Below are positions 1-7,769 of a DNA stretch of 64,000 bases, piece by piece. The stretch is taken from assembly GCF_017498485.1 (NCBI RefSeq), contig NZ_CP071795.1, positions 2,914,001 through 2,978,000 on the forward strand, given 5' to 3'. Numbering within the stretch: position 1 is the stretch's first letter; each line of letters starts with the position of its first letter. The notes below the pieces were generated by a model, which saw nothing but the letters and a program-made list of their open reading frames with translations, did not search any database and was not told where the DNA came from. Made by a program: the position numbers and the translations under genes. Source of the stretch: Polaribacter batillariae (GTDB taxonomy: Bacteria > Bacteroidota > Bacteroidia > Flavobacteriales > Flavobacteriaceae).

Positions 1-73
1 ATTTATTAAATACAAAAAATATTATAAAAAATAATTTTACAGAGAAGTAACTTTCTATTTTCATTAGAAAATG

Positions 74-81
74 TATTTTTG
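74..81 (+). promoter_or_regulatory. possible -7 promoter element of the first gene
   Basis: The octamer TATTTTTG matches the Bacteroidota -7 consensus TAnnTTTG and lies 30 bases before the ATG at 112. The -33 region (TTT at about 52-54) is only a partial match to TTG, so this is a plausible rather than a strong promoter. Confidence 0.35.
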
Positions 82-111
82 CTCCTCAAAAAATAATCAT
101 AAAAAAACATC

Positions 112-627
112 ATGTTTCATAAAAATATAAAATTAATTTTAGCTGGTTTAATTACTGTTTGGGCTGTATATCAATTTAGTCAAGGAAATATAATGAATGG
201 AATTTCCATCTTATTATTAGCTGGAATTTTTGTGTTATTCTACTTTAAAAACGAATTTATTTTATTGGCTTTTTTACAGCTAAGAAAGCAAAATTTCGAA
301 GGAACTAAAAAATGGTTAGGTTATATAAAAAATCCTGAAGCTGCTTTAACAGTAAAACAACAAGGTTATTACAATTATTTGCATGGCATTATGCTAAGTC
401 AAACGAATATAACACAGGCCGAAAAATATTTAAGAAAAGCGGTAAAATTAGGCCTGTCAATGGATCATGATTTGGCTATGGCTAAGTTACAATTAGCTGG
501 TATTGCAATGACGAAAAGACGTAAACGTGAAGCTACTAATTTAATGGCAGAAGCTAAAAAATTAGACAAACACGGCATGTTAAAAGAGCAAATGACCCTA
601 ATGAAACAACAAATGAAGAAGATTTAA
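112..627 (+). CDS. small membrane protein with TPR-like helical tail
   Basis: This 171-residue protein has two adjacent hydrophobic segments (about residues 7-24 and 29-55), then a soluble helical region. The segment around residues 85-120 contains a TPR-like helix pair (YYNYLHGIMLSQ, then AEKYLRKAVKLGL). The tail is very basic and ends KQQMKKI. Proteins of this plan, annotated as membrane-anchored tetratricopeptide proteins of unknown role, are common in Flavobacteriia. I infer a membrane-anchored adaptor facing the cytoplasm. It stands alone, with its own upstream -7 element and a strong terminator behind it. Confidence 0.6.
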   Translation: MFHKNIKLILAGLITVWAVYQFSQGNIMNGISILLLAGIFVLFYFKNEFILLAFLQLRKQNFEGTKKWLGYIKNPEAALTVKQQGYYNYLHGIMLSQTNITQAEKYLRKAVKLGLSMDHDLAMAKLQLAGIAMTKRRKREATNLMAEAKKLDKHGMLKEQMTLMKQQMKKI

Positions 628-648
628 AATGCTTCAATTATAGATACA

Positions 649-686
649 AAAAAATCCGCTGTAAACTTTACAGCGGATTTTTTTCT
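649..686 (+). terminator. rho-independent terminator
   Basis: A perfect hairpin, arms AAATCCGCTGTAAA and TTTACAGCGGATTT around a short loop, is followed by a T run. It sits 22 bases after the stop of the preceding membrane/TPR gene and closes that single-gene unit. Confidence 0.85.
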
Positions 687-766
687 CTATAAAAACACCT
701 TCATTACGATTTCTTTTTTATGATGAAATAGAAAGGGAAAAAAGGATGTTTTATTACGGTAACACC

Positions 767-1921
767 AAAATGAATATTTTTTTAGACTAATATTTGGTTT
801 TAATTATTGTTTTTCATAAATTAGACTATTAATTAATTCATTATAAAAAGATGGCATTACCAAAACAAATTATAGTAAAAGAGAGTATTAAAGAATTAAA
901 ATCATTACAAAAAAAGAGTAAAGCTTTATTTATTCCACGACTTAGAATGCTACAAGTCATTAAAGAACATAAAGAGCCACTATCTAAAAACGCTTTAGCC
1001 AAATTAGTTGGGGTAAATCATAACACAGTATTCAAAGATGGCGAACAATGTATCTTAATGGTGGTTTAAAAGGACTGCTTGCTCATAAGACCACAGCCTC
1101 TGCTCCCTTTATGTTTACCAAGCAAGAACGAGAGAAAATTTATGCTAAGCTAAGTGATCCCAAATCAGGTATTCGCGGTTATAAAGAATTGTTGATTTGG
1201 GTAGAAGAAGAATTTGGAAAAACAGTGAAATATAATAGTCTTATGGTATTCTGTCGTAATCAATTTGGTACCAAGATAAAAGTAGCTCGTAAATCACACA
1301 TCAAAAAGGATGCTAAAGCTGTGGATGCTTTTAAAAAAACTTTGGTCGTATCTGCCAACAAGCCGTAAAAGAAAAACGAGATTCTTACAAAAGCATCCAT
1401 CTTTATTTTCAAGATGAGAGTCGTTTTGGGATGTTTACCAAAAATGGGCGCGCTTTAACAGTGAAAGGCGTTAAGCCAATTTGCCCTTTTCAACAGGTGT
1501 TTAAATCGACCTATCTCTTTGGTGCATTTTCTCCAATTACTGGAGATAAGTTTTTACTGGAATACCCAAACTGTAATGCCGATATTTTTGAGTTGTTTTT
1601 GAATGAATTATCCAAAGAAAATCCAATCGAACTTAAAGTCATGGTAGTGGACAATGCGGCTTTTCATAAGGCTAAGAAAATTAAAATTCCTGATAATATC
1701 GTCTTAATATTTCAACCTCCATACTCTCCAGAAGTAAACCCTGCAGAACAAATATGGGCTTGGTATAAAAGAGCCTTTACAAACAGAATCTATAAATCAA
1801 TACCACAAATTGTAGATTTTATCTCCAATAAGTCCGAAAATCTTACTAAAGAATTAGTCAAATCAATTACAAGACAAGAATATATTTTCTCTAATTATTG
1901 AACTGTTTAAATATTCATTTT
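767..1921 (+). mobile_element. degenerate IS630-type insertion sequence
   Basis: A broken IS630-family transposase gene is bracketed by a perfect 13-bp inverted repeat, AAAATGAATATTT at 767-779 and its complement at 1909-1921, with weaker similarity continuing inward. The length of about 1.15 kb fits a one-gene IS630 element. IS630 elements normally duplicate a target TA; I cannot see a clear TA pair exactly abutting both ends, so the outer limits may be off by a few bases. Two frameshifts make it incapable of moving by itself. Confidence 0.6.
851..1901 (+). pseudogene. IS630 family DDE transposase, two frameshifts
   Basis: The protein can be rebuilt from three successive reading frames. Residues from 851 give a helix-turn-helix start (NALAKLVGVNHNTV). 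The frame then changes near 1030-1035 to read QRWRTMYLNGGLKGLL, and again near the A7 run at 1333-1339 to read ICQQAVKEKRDSYKSIHLYF. The last part holds the whole DDE core: YFQDESRFG (first Asp), VMVVDNAAFHK (second Asp), and NPAEQIWAWYK (Glu). Both shifts go in the -1 direction. The first is not at a slippery run, so simple decay is more likely than programmed frameshifting. A related N-terminal scrap lies at 43134-43377. Confidence 0.8.
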
Positions 1922-2205
1922 TATATTAGATTAAAGTACTCATTTTTATCCTTTCAAAATTTAAGTTATTAATCCCTCAATTTTAAACCCTAAAATACTA
2001 ATAATAATAAAGTTAAGTACTAATACCTGTTTTGAAAAAAGTAGTACTTATACTCTTTTAATACCCTAAATTTAATTAAATATTTGTAATGTAATCAAAA
2101 AGAAATTATTCGATTAAGTAGCTACTATAAATTTTTCATTACAAAAGGCAGCATCCGAAAAGCCAATTTAAATAGAGTAGGAAATATAACTTAATATGTA
2201 AAATT
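1922..2205. other. AT-rich intergenic stretch, nothing recognised
   Basis: This 284-base spacer between the IS630 remnant and the next gene shows no convincing open frame, hairpin or TAnnTTTG promoter. Confidence 0.5.
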
Positions 2206-2550
2206 ATGTGTCAAGATAATAATGATATCGTCCCTGATTTAACCAAAACTCACGGAGTAGTTAATGATTCTAAAGTACAAGCTTTTGAATTTCACCCAAG
2301 TACCCAAGCCGCAAAAATTTCAGCATGTGTTGGCGCAAAATATGAGAATGGTCGTATTTGTGTTAATTTTCCAATTATTGGTGAGATTTGTTTTAACGTT
2401 TCACTAAACATTCCCATTGGAGCTAGCGTTAACGTATGTATGGAAACCTGCGGTTTTAGATTTGGAGTACCTCCCTTTAAAGGAATAAAAGCAACTGTAT
2501 ATTTCCAGAATAATGCAATTTGGTCTGGAGTTATTTGGGGTTCTTGTTAA
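2206..2550 (+). CDS. unidentified cysteine-containing small protein
   Basis: I do not recognise this 114-residue protein. It contains seven Cys, four of them in short beta-like strands with alternating hydrophobic residues (RICVNFPIIGEICFNVSLNI) and two in VCMETCGFRFG. There is no signal peptide, and the ATG is chosen because it follows the only reasonable spacer. The alternating pattern suggests a small all-beta fold, perhaps disulfide- or metal-stabilised. It stands alone between an IS remnant and its own strong terminator, so it may be recently acquired. Confidence that it is a real gene is supported by the terminator directly after it. Confidence 0.55.
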   Translation: MCQDNNDIVPDLTKTHGVVNDSKVQAFEFHPSTQAAKISACVGAKYENGRICVNFPIIGEICFNVSLNIPIGASVNVCMETCGFRFGVPPFKGIKATVYFQNNAIWSGVIWGSC

Positions 2551-2595
2551 ACAATATTCAGTCTCAACAATATTTCGCTGATCTAATTCAAATTT

Positions 2596-2630
2596 AAAGC
2601 GAGCTTATTTATTATAAGCTCGCTTTTTTA
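2596..2630 (+). terminator. rho-independent terminator
   Basis: The arms AAAGCGAGCTTA and TAAGCTCGCTTT pair perfectly around an AT loop and are followed by a T run. It terminates the Cys-containing gene 45 bases upstream. Confidence 0.85.
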
Positions 2631-2730
2631 TGAGTAGGAATAATTTAAGAAGTATTGGTAGTCGCCCTAATTCTGAATAGTTTAGCTAATGGAATCTATT
2701 TACTCCATATCTTTATTTGATAAGGAACAA

Positions 2731-4344
2731 TTAAAATACCTTCTCGCCATTTAAAAAAGTTGCTACAACTTTTGTTTTAGGAATTTTACTGTCTTTTACC
2801 TTCATAATATCTTGGTTTAAGATCACAAAATCGGCAAATTTACCCACTTCAATAGAACCTTTTTCTTCTTCCTCGAAATTAGCATAGGCAGCCCAAATGG
2901 TCATTCCTTTTAAGGTTTCTTCTCTTGTTAAAGCATTTTCCATTTGAAAACCTTTTTCAGGATAATTATTTGTGTCTTTTCTAATGGTTGCTGCATAAAA
3001 AGTTAAAAACGGATTTACTTTTTCTACAGGAAAATCTGTACCTAATGCAATTTTTTCATATTTATTTAACAGGTCTTTAAAGGCATATGCTCCTTTCATT
3101 CTTTCGGGACCAATTCTGTCTTTTGCCCAATACATGTCTGATGTTGCATGTGTGGGTTGTACAGAAGGTAAAATATTGTCGAAGTGCGTAAAATCTTCTT
3201 TAGAAACAATTTGTGCATGTTCAATTCGCCAACGTCTATTTTTAGCATTTTTTAAAACTTCTTTATAGGTTTTTAGCATCCAAGTATTGGCAGAGTCGCC
3301 AATGGCATGTGTGTTCATTTGATAATCGGAAGCCGCAATTTGTTTTGCGATTTCTTGATATCTTTCTGGAGAATAAATTAAAGCGCCAAAATGATTTTCT
3401 CTGTCTGAATAAGGTGTTCGCATGGCAGCACCTCTTGAACCCAAAGCACCATCTCCATAAATTTTAAAAGAACGCACATTTAGTTTTTCGGTTTTTATAA
3501 TTCCTTTATTGATAAAGTAATCTATTTCTTTTTGATTATCGCCAGAAACCATTGCATAAACACGCATTTTTAAGTCGTTTGTTTGTTGTAAACTATCTAT
3601 TAAATCGATTGTATTTTTAGAGATTCCTGCATCATCTACAGTAGTTAAACCGTAAGAAAAACATATTTTTTGAGCATCTAACAAACCTTGAATGGCTTCT
3701 TTTTTAGAGGTTGGTGGAAATTTAATAAAATCCATAGCCGCATCAATTAAAACACCCGTCATTTTTCCGTTTTCAACAATAATTTCTCCACCAGAAACTG
3801 GAGTATCTTTTGTAATACCAGATAAATCAATTGCTGTTTGATTGACTAACAATGCATGTCCATCAACACGCGTTATGGCAACTGGAATATCTGGAAATAA
3901 CTCGTCTAATTTTTCTTTTGTTGGAAATTCTTTGAGTTGCCAATCGTTTTGATCCCAACCACGACCCGTAATAAAATTTGTGTTTTTTTCTTTTTGAAAA
4001 TCAACTAGTTTCTGTAAAACTTCATCGTAACTTTTGGTACCTTCTAAAGATACTTTTTGTTGTTGCAAACCCATTCTATAAAAATGGCAATGCGCATCAA
4101 TTAAACCAGGAACAATTGCTTTTTTTTCTGCATCAACCGTATTTTTTGAAGTGAATTTGTCTTGAATTTCTTTGTTCGTTCCAACAGCTATAAATTTTCC
4201 GTTTTTTACAGCAAAAGCTTCCGCATTTTCGAAATTACTGTTAACGGTGTAAGTGTTTGAATTGATAACAATTAAATCTGCTTCTTTCTTAGCACAAGAA
4301 ACAAGAAATAAAGCGATGGTTAGAATAGAAAAAAAATTTTTCAT
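2731..4344 (-). CDS. amidohydrolase lipoprotein (YtcJ-like, Amidohydro_3)
   Basis: A metal-dependent hydrolase of the amidohydrolase superfamily, group YtcJ/Amidohydro_3. The start is set at the internal Met that begins MKNFFSILTIALFLVSCAKK, a clear lipoprotein signal with lipobox VSC. This start also gives a 4-base ATGA overlap with the DoxX-like gene upstream; the longer open frame to 4371 lacks a sensible signal. Metal-site motifs appear in the expected order: DAHCHF, NTHAIGD, RIEHAQIV and GTDFPVE. About 537 residues is the normal length. The substrate is unknown; such enzymes often act on N-acyl or cyclic amides. It is the last gene of a three-gene operon with DoxX-like and M28 peptidase genes and is probably lipid-anchored to the outer or inner membrane. 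Confidence 0.85.
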   Translation of the reverse strand: MKNFFSILTIALFLVSCAKKEADLIVINSNTYTVNSNFENAEAFAVKNGKFIAVGTNKEIQDKFTSKNTVDAEKKAIVPGLIDAHCHFYRMGLQQQKVSLEGTKSYDEVLQKLVDFQKEKNTNFITGRGWDQNDWQLKEFPTKEKLDELFPDIPVAITRVDGHALLVNQTAIDLSGITKDTPVSGGEIIVENGKMTGVLIDAAMDFIKFPPTSKKEAIQGLLDAQKICFSYGLTTVDDAGISKNTIDLIDSLQQTNDLKMRVYAMVSGDNQKEIDYFINKGIIKTEKLNVRSFKIYGDGALGSRGAAMRTPYSDRENHFGALIYSPERYQEIAKQIAASDYQMNTHAIGDSANTWMLKTYKEVLKNAKNRRWRIEHAQIVSKEDFTHFDNILPSVQPTHATSDMYWAKDRIGPERMKGAYAFKDLLNKYEKIALGTDFPVEKVNPFLTFYAATIRKDTNNYPEKGFQMENALTREETLKGMTIWAAYANFEEEEKGSIEVGKFADFVILNQDIMKVKDSKIPKTKVVATFLNGEKVF

Positions 4345-4703
4345 GAGTTTGTATAAATTAAATAAGCACAATACATTAATAAAAATTGAAGAGGAACTCT
4401 AATAATGGCCATTTTTTTAGAACCAATTGCAGGTCTAATTCTTGTAACATCCCAAAGATGAATTGGTAGCAAAAGAATCATCAAAATAAAAATTCCGAAT
4501 GCAGCATATTTCGTTGTTTCAGAGAAAAATAACCCAAAACCTAATAGAAATTCAATAGTTCCAACGACATAATTTACTAATTTCTTTGGAAAAAAATTAG
4601 GAATAAAATTTTTAAAAATTCTTGGTTTTAGAATGTGCATAATTCCTGCAAAGCAGAAAAAAGCCCCGAAAACTATTTTTAAGATAAGAATTAAAATTGC
4701 CAA
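4341..4703 (-). CDS. DoxX-like small membrane protein
   Basis: This 120-residue protein has four hydrophobic segments and the DoxX-family opening (LKIVFGAFFCFAGIMHILKP), followed by IEFLLGFGLFF in the second helix. The family is an integral inner-membrane group; some members are tied to quinone or thiosulfate oxidation or to oxidative stress, but the role here is not shown. It is translationally coupled on both sides: only four bases separate it from the M28 peptidase stop, and it overlaps the amidohydrolase start by four bases. Confidence 0.75.
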   Translation of the reverse strand: MAILILILKIVFGAFFCFAGIMHILKPRIFKNFIPNFFPKKLVNYVVGTIEFLLGFGLFFSETTKYAAFGIFILMILLLPIHLWDVTRIRPAIGSKKMAIIRVPLQFLLMYCAYLIYTNS

Positions 4704-4707
4704 ACTT

Positions 4708-6141
4708 TTATTGTTTTACAGGTGTGTTGTTGTATAAATATTTATCCATTAAATAAACAATACTTGCCATAGAAGCACTGCCCAGTTCTAACTCTCGCTT
4801 ATTTACTTTGTCGAAAGTATCTGTGCTTGTATGATGGTAATCGAAATATCTTTGAGAATCTGGTCTATAGCCTACTAAGGTTACATTTTCTCCTTTTAAA
4901 GGACTAATATCTGCACCAGAGCCACCTTTTTCGATATCGTGTAAACCATAAGGAGCTAGTAGTTTTTTCCAACTTTTTAGTAATTTCGTATGGGCACTAT
5001 TGGCGTCTATAGAAAAACCTCTTGGTGTGTGCCCTCCAGCATCCGATTCTAAACCACCTATATGATTTTCTTTATTTTGTTTTGCCAATTCTGCATATTT
5101 TTTGGCACCTCTTGTACCATTTTCTTCATTCATAAAAAATACAACCCTTATCGTATTTTTAGGTTTTATATTGTTTTGTTTGAATAAATAAGCAACTTCT
5201 AAAGATTGTACAATTCCTGTACCATCATCATGGGCGCCATCTCCTAAATCCCAAGAATCTAAATGCCCACCAACTACAAAAATGTTTTCTGGCGTTTCTG
5301 CTCCTTTAATTTCGCCAACTACATTAAAAGAAGGTGTATCTGGCAAGGTTTCGCAATTTTGTTTAAAGTAAAATTTCAATTTGGGGTTTTCCTTTAAATC
5401 GTCACTTAAAATATTTGCAGCTCTAGTGCTAATGGCTGCAGTTGGTATGTGCTTTTCTTTGGGTAGATTGCCATAACTCATGGTTCCTGTGTGCGGATAA
5501 TCGTCTATAGCATTTGTCATAGAACGAACTATAACGCCTTTTGCGCCAAATTTACCACAAATAGCTGCGCCTTGTACTCTTTGATCTACACAACCACCAT
5601 ATGCTTTAAAAGTATTGATGAGTGTATTGTCGAAAGGACGATTAAAAAACACAATTTTACCTTTCATTTTATTACCCAAAGCTTCAGCCTCTTCTAAACT
5701 TTTTACTTCGATAACTTCTGCTAAAACTCCCGATTTTTGGGTTGCTACAGAAAAACCTAAAGCGCAAATGGGCACGTTTTTTTGAATTCCGTTTGTGGTA
5801 TATGTTGCAATTTCTTTTTCACCACGAACCCAATGTGGTACCATAACAGGTTGCAACCAAACAGAGTCTAAACCTACTTCTTTCATTAATTTTTCTCCCC
5901 AAACAACTGCTTTTGCTGCTTCAGGAGAACCAGATAATCGACCGCCAATATTAGAGGTTAAATCGCGCAACCATTCGTAAGATTTCCCATCCATTAAAGC
6001 ACTATCGAATAGTTTTTTAATGTTTATAGAGTCTTTTTTTTCTTCGACGGATAATTGGTTAGAATCTATTACTTTTTCTTGTTTTTGATTGCATGCAAAC
6101 AGCAATAAAAAGATAAAAGCAAAGAATAATATTTGTTTCAT
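4708..6141 (-). CDS. M28 family metallopeptidase lipoprotein with PA domain
   Basis: A zinc aminopeptidase-type enzyme of family M28, 477 residues, with a lipoprotein signal (MKQILFFAFIFLLLFACNQK). The N-terminal half includes a protease-associated (PA) insert, roughly residues 130-250. The C-terminal half carries the co-catalytic zinc ligands in order: GGHLDSWDLGDGAHDDGTG (His and Asp), FFMNEENGTRGAKKY (the Glu-Glu base and ligand), LESDAGG (Asp), and YHHTSTDTFD (His). All key residues are present, so it should be active. It probably trims peptides outside the inner membrane. It is the first gene of the operon with the DoxX-like protein and the amidohydrolase. Confidence 0.88.
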   Translation of the reverse strand: MKQILFFAFIFLLLFACNQKQEKVIDSNQLSVEEKKDSINIKKLFDSALMDGKSYEWLRDLTSNIGGRLSGSPEAAKAVVWGEKLMKEVGLDSVWLQPVMVPHWVRGEKEIATYTTNGIQKNVPICALGFSVATQKSGVLAEVIEVKSLEEAEALGNKMKGKIVFFNRPFDNTLINTFKAYGGCVDQRVQGAAICGKFGAKGVIVRSMTNAIDDYPHTGTMSYGNLPKEKHIPTAAISTRAANILSDDLKENPKLKFYFKQNCETLPDTPSFNVVGEIKGAETPENIFVVGGHLDSWDLGDGAHDDGTGIVQSLEVAYLFKQNNIKPKNTIRVVFFMNEENGTRGAKKYAELAKQNKENHIGGLESDAGGHTPRGFSIDANSAHTKLLKSWKKLLAPYGLHDIEKGGSGADISPLKGENVTLVGYRPDSQRYFDYHHTSTDTFDKVNKRELELGSASMASIVYLMDKYLYNNTPVKQ

Positions 6142-6191
6142 TTGGTATTATTTATTTTGAATTTATAAAGCTACAAAAATGAAATGATAAA

Positions 6192-7004
6192 TTACTGTAT
6201 TTGGAAATGAATATGGTCATCATGTCTTACAGCTTGACAGCCATGAAATCGAATTCTTTTATCTTTTAAATTCAACCTTATTTTTAAATGTGGTTCTATA
6301 AAAAGTTTGTTAACATTATTGTTTTTTAAAATTATATGAATGATTGTTTTTGTTGCTTTTTCTGATATTTTTAAATTTTTATAAGGATTTCCAAATGTAA
6401 AATACTTTGTGAAGTCATATTGCCAATATCCATTTTCTTTGCATTTTTTAGTTTGATTAGCTTCGCCACTTTTGGGTTCTTCAAAAATACCATAACCGCT
6501 ATTAGATGGTTTTAAATTGGTTATTTTTCCTCTATCATCTTCATAAACAAAAGAGATGTCTATTTTTTTTCCATCATTATGACTTAAATGAGGAAGTAAT
6601 GGGAAACCATCAAAAAAGGGGAAATTAGCATCTAAATACATAACTTTTATATCGGGATATTCTTTATTTACTTTCAAAGAGACATTAGTTAAAACATCAT
6701 GTAATTTTGGTGTTACATAATTTCTATTACAGAGTTTTGTTACAAAATTATGAGTTGTAAGATTGTGAGAATCTTCGATTTTAACTCTACCAAAAAAAGG
6801 AGCAATACTTGGAACAATTAAAAATGTAGAAGTTACATATAGAAGAACAAAGATAGAAAATCGTTTTATTAGATGTTTCTTCTTTTTGGTTGAGATTAAT
6901 GATCTTGATAAAATATAAATTAATCCTCCAATTTGTGTAAGTAAGGTTAACCATAAAAAAAGGAAGAAATGAAACAGTATTTTAAGAAGATTTTTAAAGC
7001 TCAT
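6192..7004 (-). CDS. membrane-anchored LAS-type (M15/M74-like) metallopeptidase candidate
   Basis: No family is obvious at first sight, but the 270-residue protein carries the signature of LAS zinc peptidases: SHNDGKKIDISF (His142, Asp149 in an HxxG...D pattern) and, at the very C-terminus, RHDDHIHFQIQ (His264 and His266). The HDDHxH ending closely resembles the murein endopeptidase MepA (M74). Two transmembrane segments lie at about residues 8-36 and 50-72, leaving the catalytic part outside the cytoplasm. I infer a peptidoglycan cross-bridge or other cell-wall amidase/peptidase. It overlaps the upstream TPR gene by 11 bases, so the two are co-translated. Confidence 0.6.
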   Translation of the reverse strand: MSFKNLLKILFHFFLFLWLTLLTQIGGLIYILSRSLISTKKKKHLIKRFSIFVLLYVTSTFLIVPSIAPFFGRVKIEDSHNLTTHNFVTKLCNRNYVTPKLHDVLTNVSLKVNKEYPDIKVMYLDANFPFFDGFPLLPHLSHNDGKKIDISFVYEDDRGKITNLKPSNSGYGIFEEPKSGEANQTKKCKENGYWQYDFTKYFTFGNPYKNLKISEKATKTIIHIILKNNNVNKLFIEPHLKIRLNLKDKRIRFHGCQAVRHDDHIHFQIQ

Positions 7005-7710
7005 TTGTTACTTTTTCAGCTTCCATAAAAACGGCTTTATATCTTTTTGCATTTTGTTTAGACATCGATTTAATTTCTTGAAGCATTTCTTTTAAGACCT
7101 CTTTGGCTGCTGCATTTTTATTTCTTCGAATTAAAAACTTAGAGAGTTCTAAGCGTTCGTTGTAATTAGAATAACGAATGTCTAACTTTTTTAATTGAAT
7201 TTCGGCTTCCTTAAAATAGGCTTTTTTTTCGAGCGCCAAACCATAAAAATAAATGGATTCTTGAAACTCTTTTTCTAAGTTTATTTTTTGAGAATAAGCA
7301 ATTACTTTATCAAAATTACCCACTTTATAATAACATTTTATCAACTTATTTAAAGTGTAAGGGTCGTTTTTAAAACCACTATCTAGTGCTTTCTCATAAT
7401 ATAAAATCGCATTATTATACTCTTTAATTTCTGAATATGCGTCTGCTAAATTAATTTTATTTTGAAAAGTATCTGAGAATTTTACGGCTGTTTCGAGGTC
7501 TTTTATTTTCTTGGTAGGATTAATAATAGTAGTAATTTCTTCAGAAATAATTGAAACATCTTTTTTATTAACAACTTGAGTTATTAGATAAATGATGCAA
7601 CCCACTAAAGGAATAAAAAAGATGATAAAGTACCAGTAATATTCTTTATTGTTTTTATAACAATGATAAAAGCAAAGAACTTGAAGCGCAACAATTATAT
7701 AGTAGTACAT
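6994..7710 (-). CDS. membrane-anchored TPR protein
   Basis: The N-terminus has two hydrophobic segments (about residues 2-14 and 24-45) with the PLDc_N-like sequence WYFIIFFIPLVGCIIYL. A cytosolic-type helical array follows, with TPR units such as LADAYSEIKEYNNAILYYEKAL and YFYGLALEKKAYFKEAEIQL. A scaffold role is likely. It is the first gene of a two-gene unit with the LAS-type peptidase, whose start lies inside it. Confidence 0.7.
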   Translation of the reverse strand: MYYYIIVALQVLCFYHCYKNNKEYYWYFIIFFIPLVGCIIYLITQVVNKKDVSIISEEITTIINPTKKIKDLETAVKFSDTFQNKINLADAYSEIKEYNNAILYYEKALDSGFKNDPYTLNKLIKCYYKVGNFDKVIAYSQKINLEKEFQESIYFYGLALEKKAYFKEAEIQLKKLDIRYSNYNERLELSKFLIRRNKNAAAKEVLKEMLQEIKSMSKQNAKRYKAVFMEAEKVTNEL

Positions 7711-7769
7711 AAAAGTAAATATACTAAAAAAGGTATTTTATTTTGATGTACAAACGTTGATTTTTTTTT

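Noticed and set aside
1325..1345. A7 run in the IS630 gene as a programmed -1 frameshift site
   Set aside because: The slippery heptamer A AAA AAC is in the wrong register for the incoming frame, and an additional, non-slippery frameshift lies at about 1030, so decay is the simpler reading.
4345..4371. Longer start of the amidohydrolase
   Set aside because: The added residues spoil a good lipoprotein signal, and the shorter start gives a typical ATGA overlap with the upstream gene.
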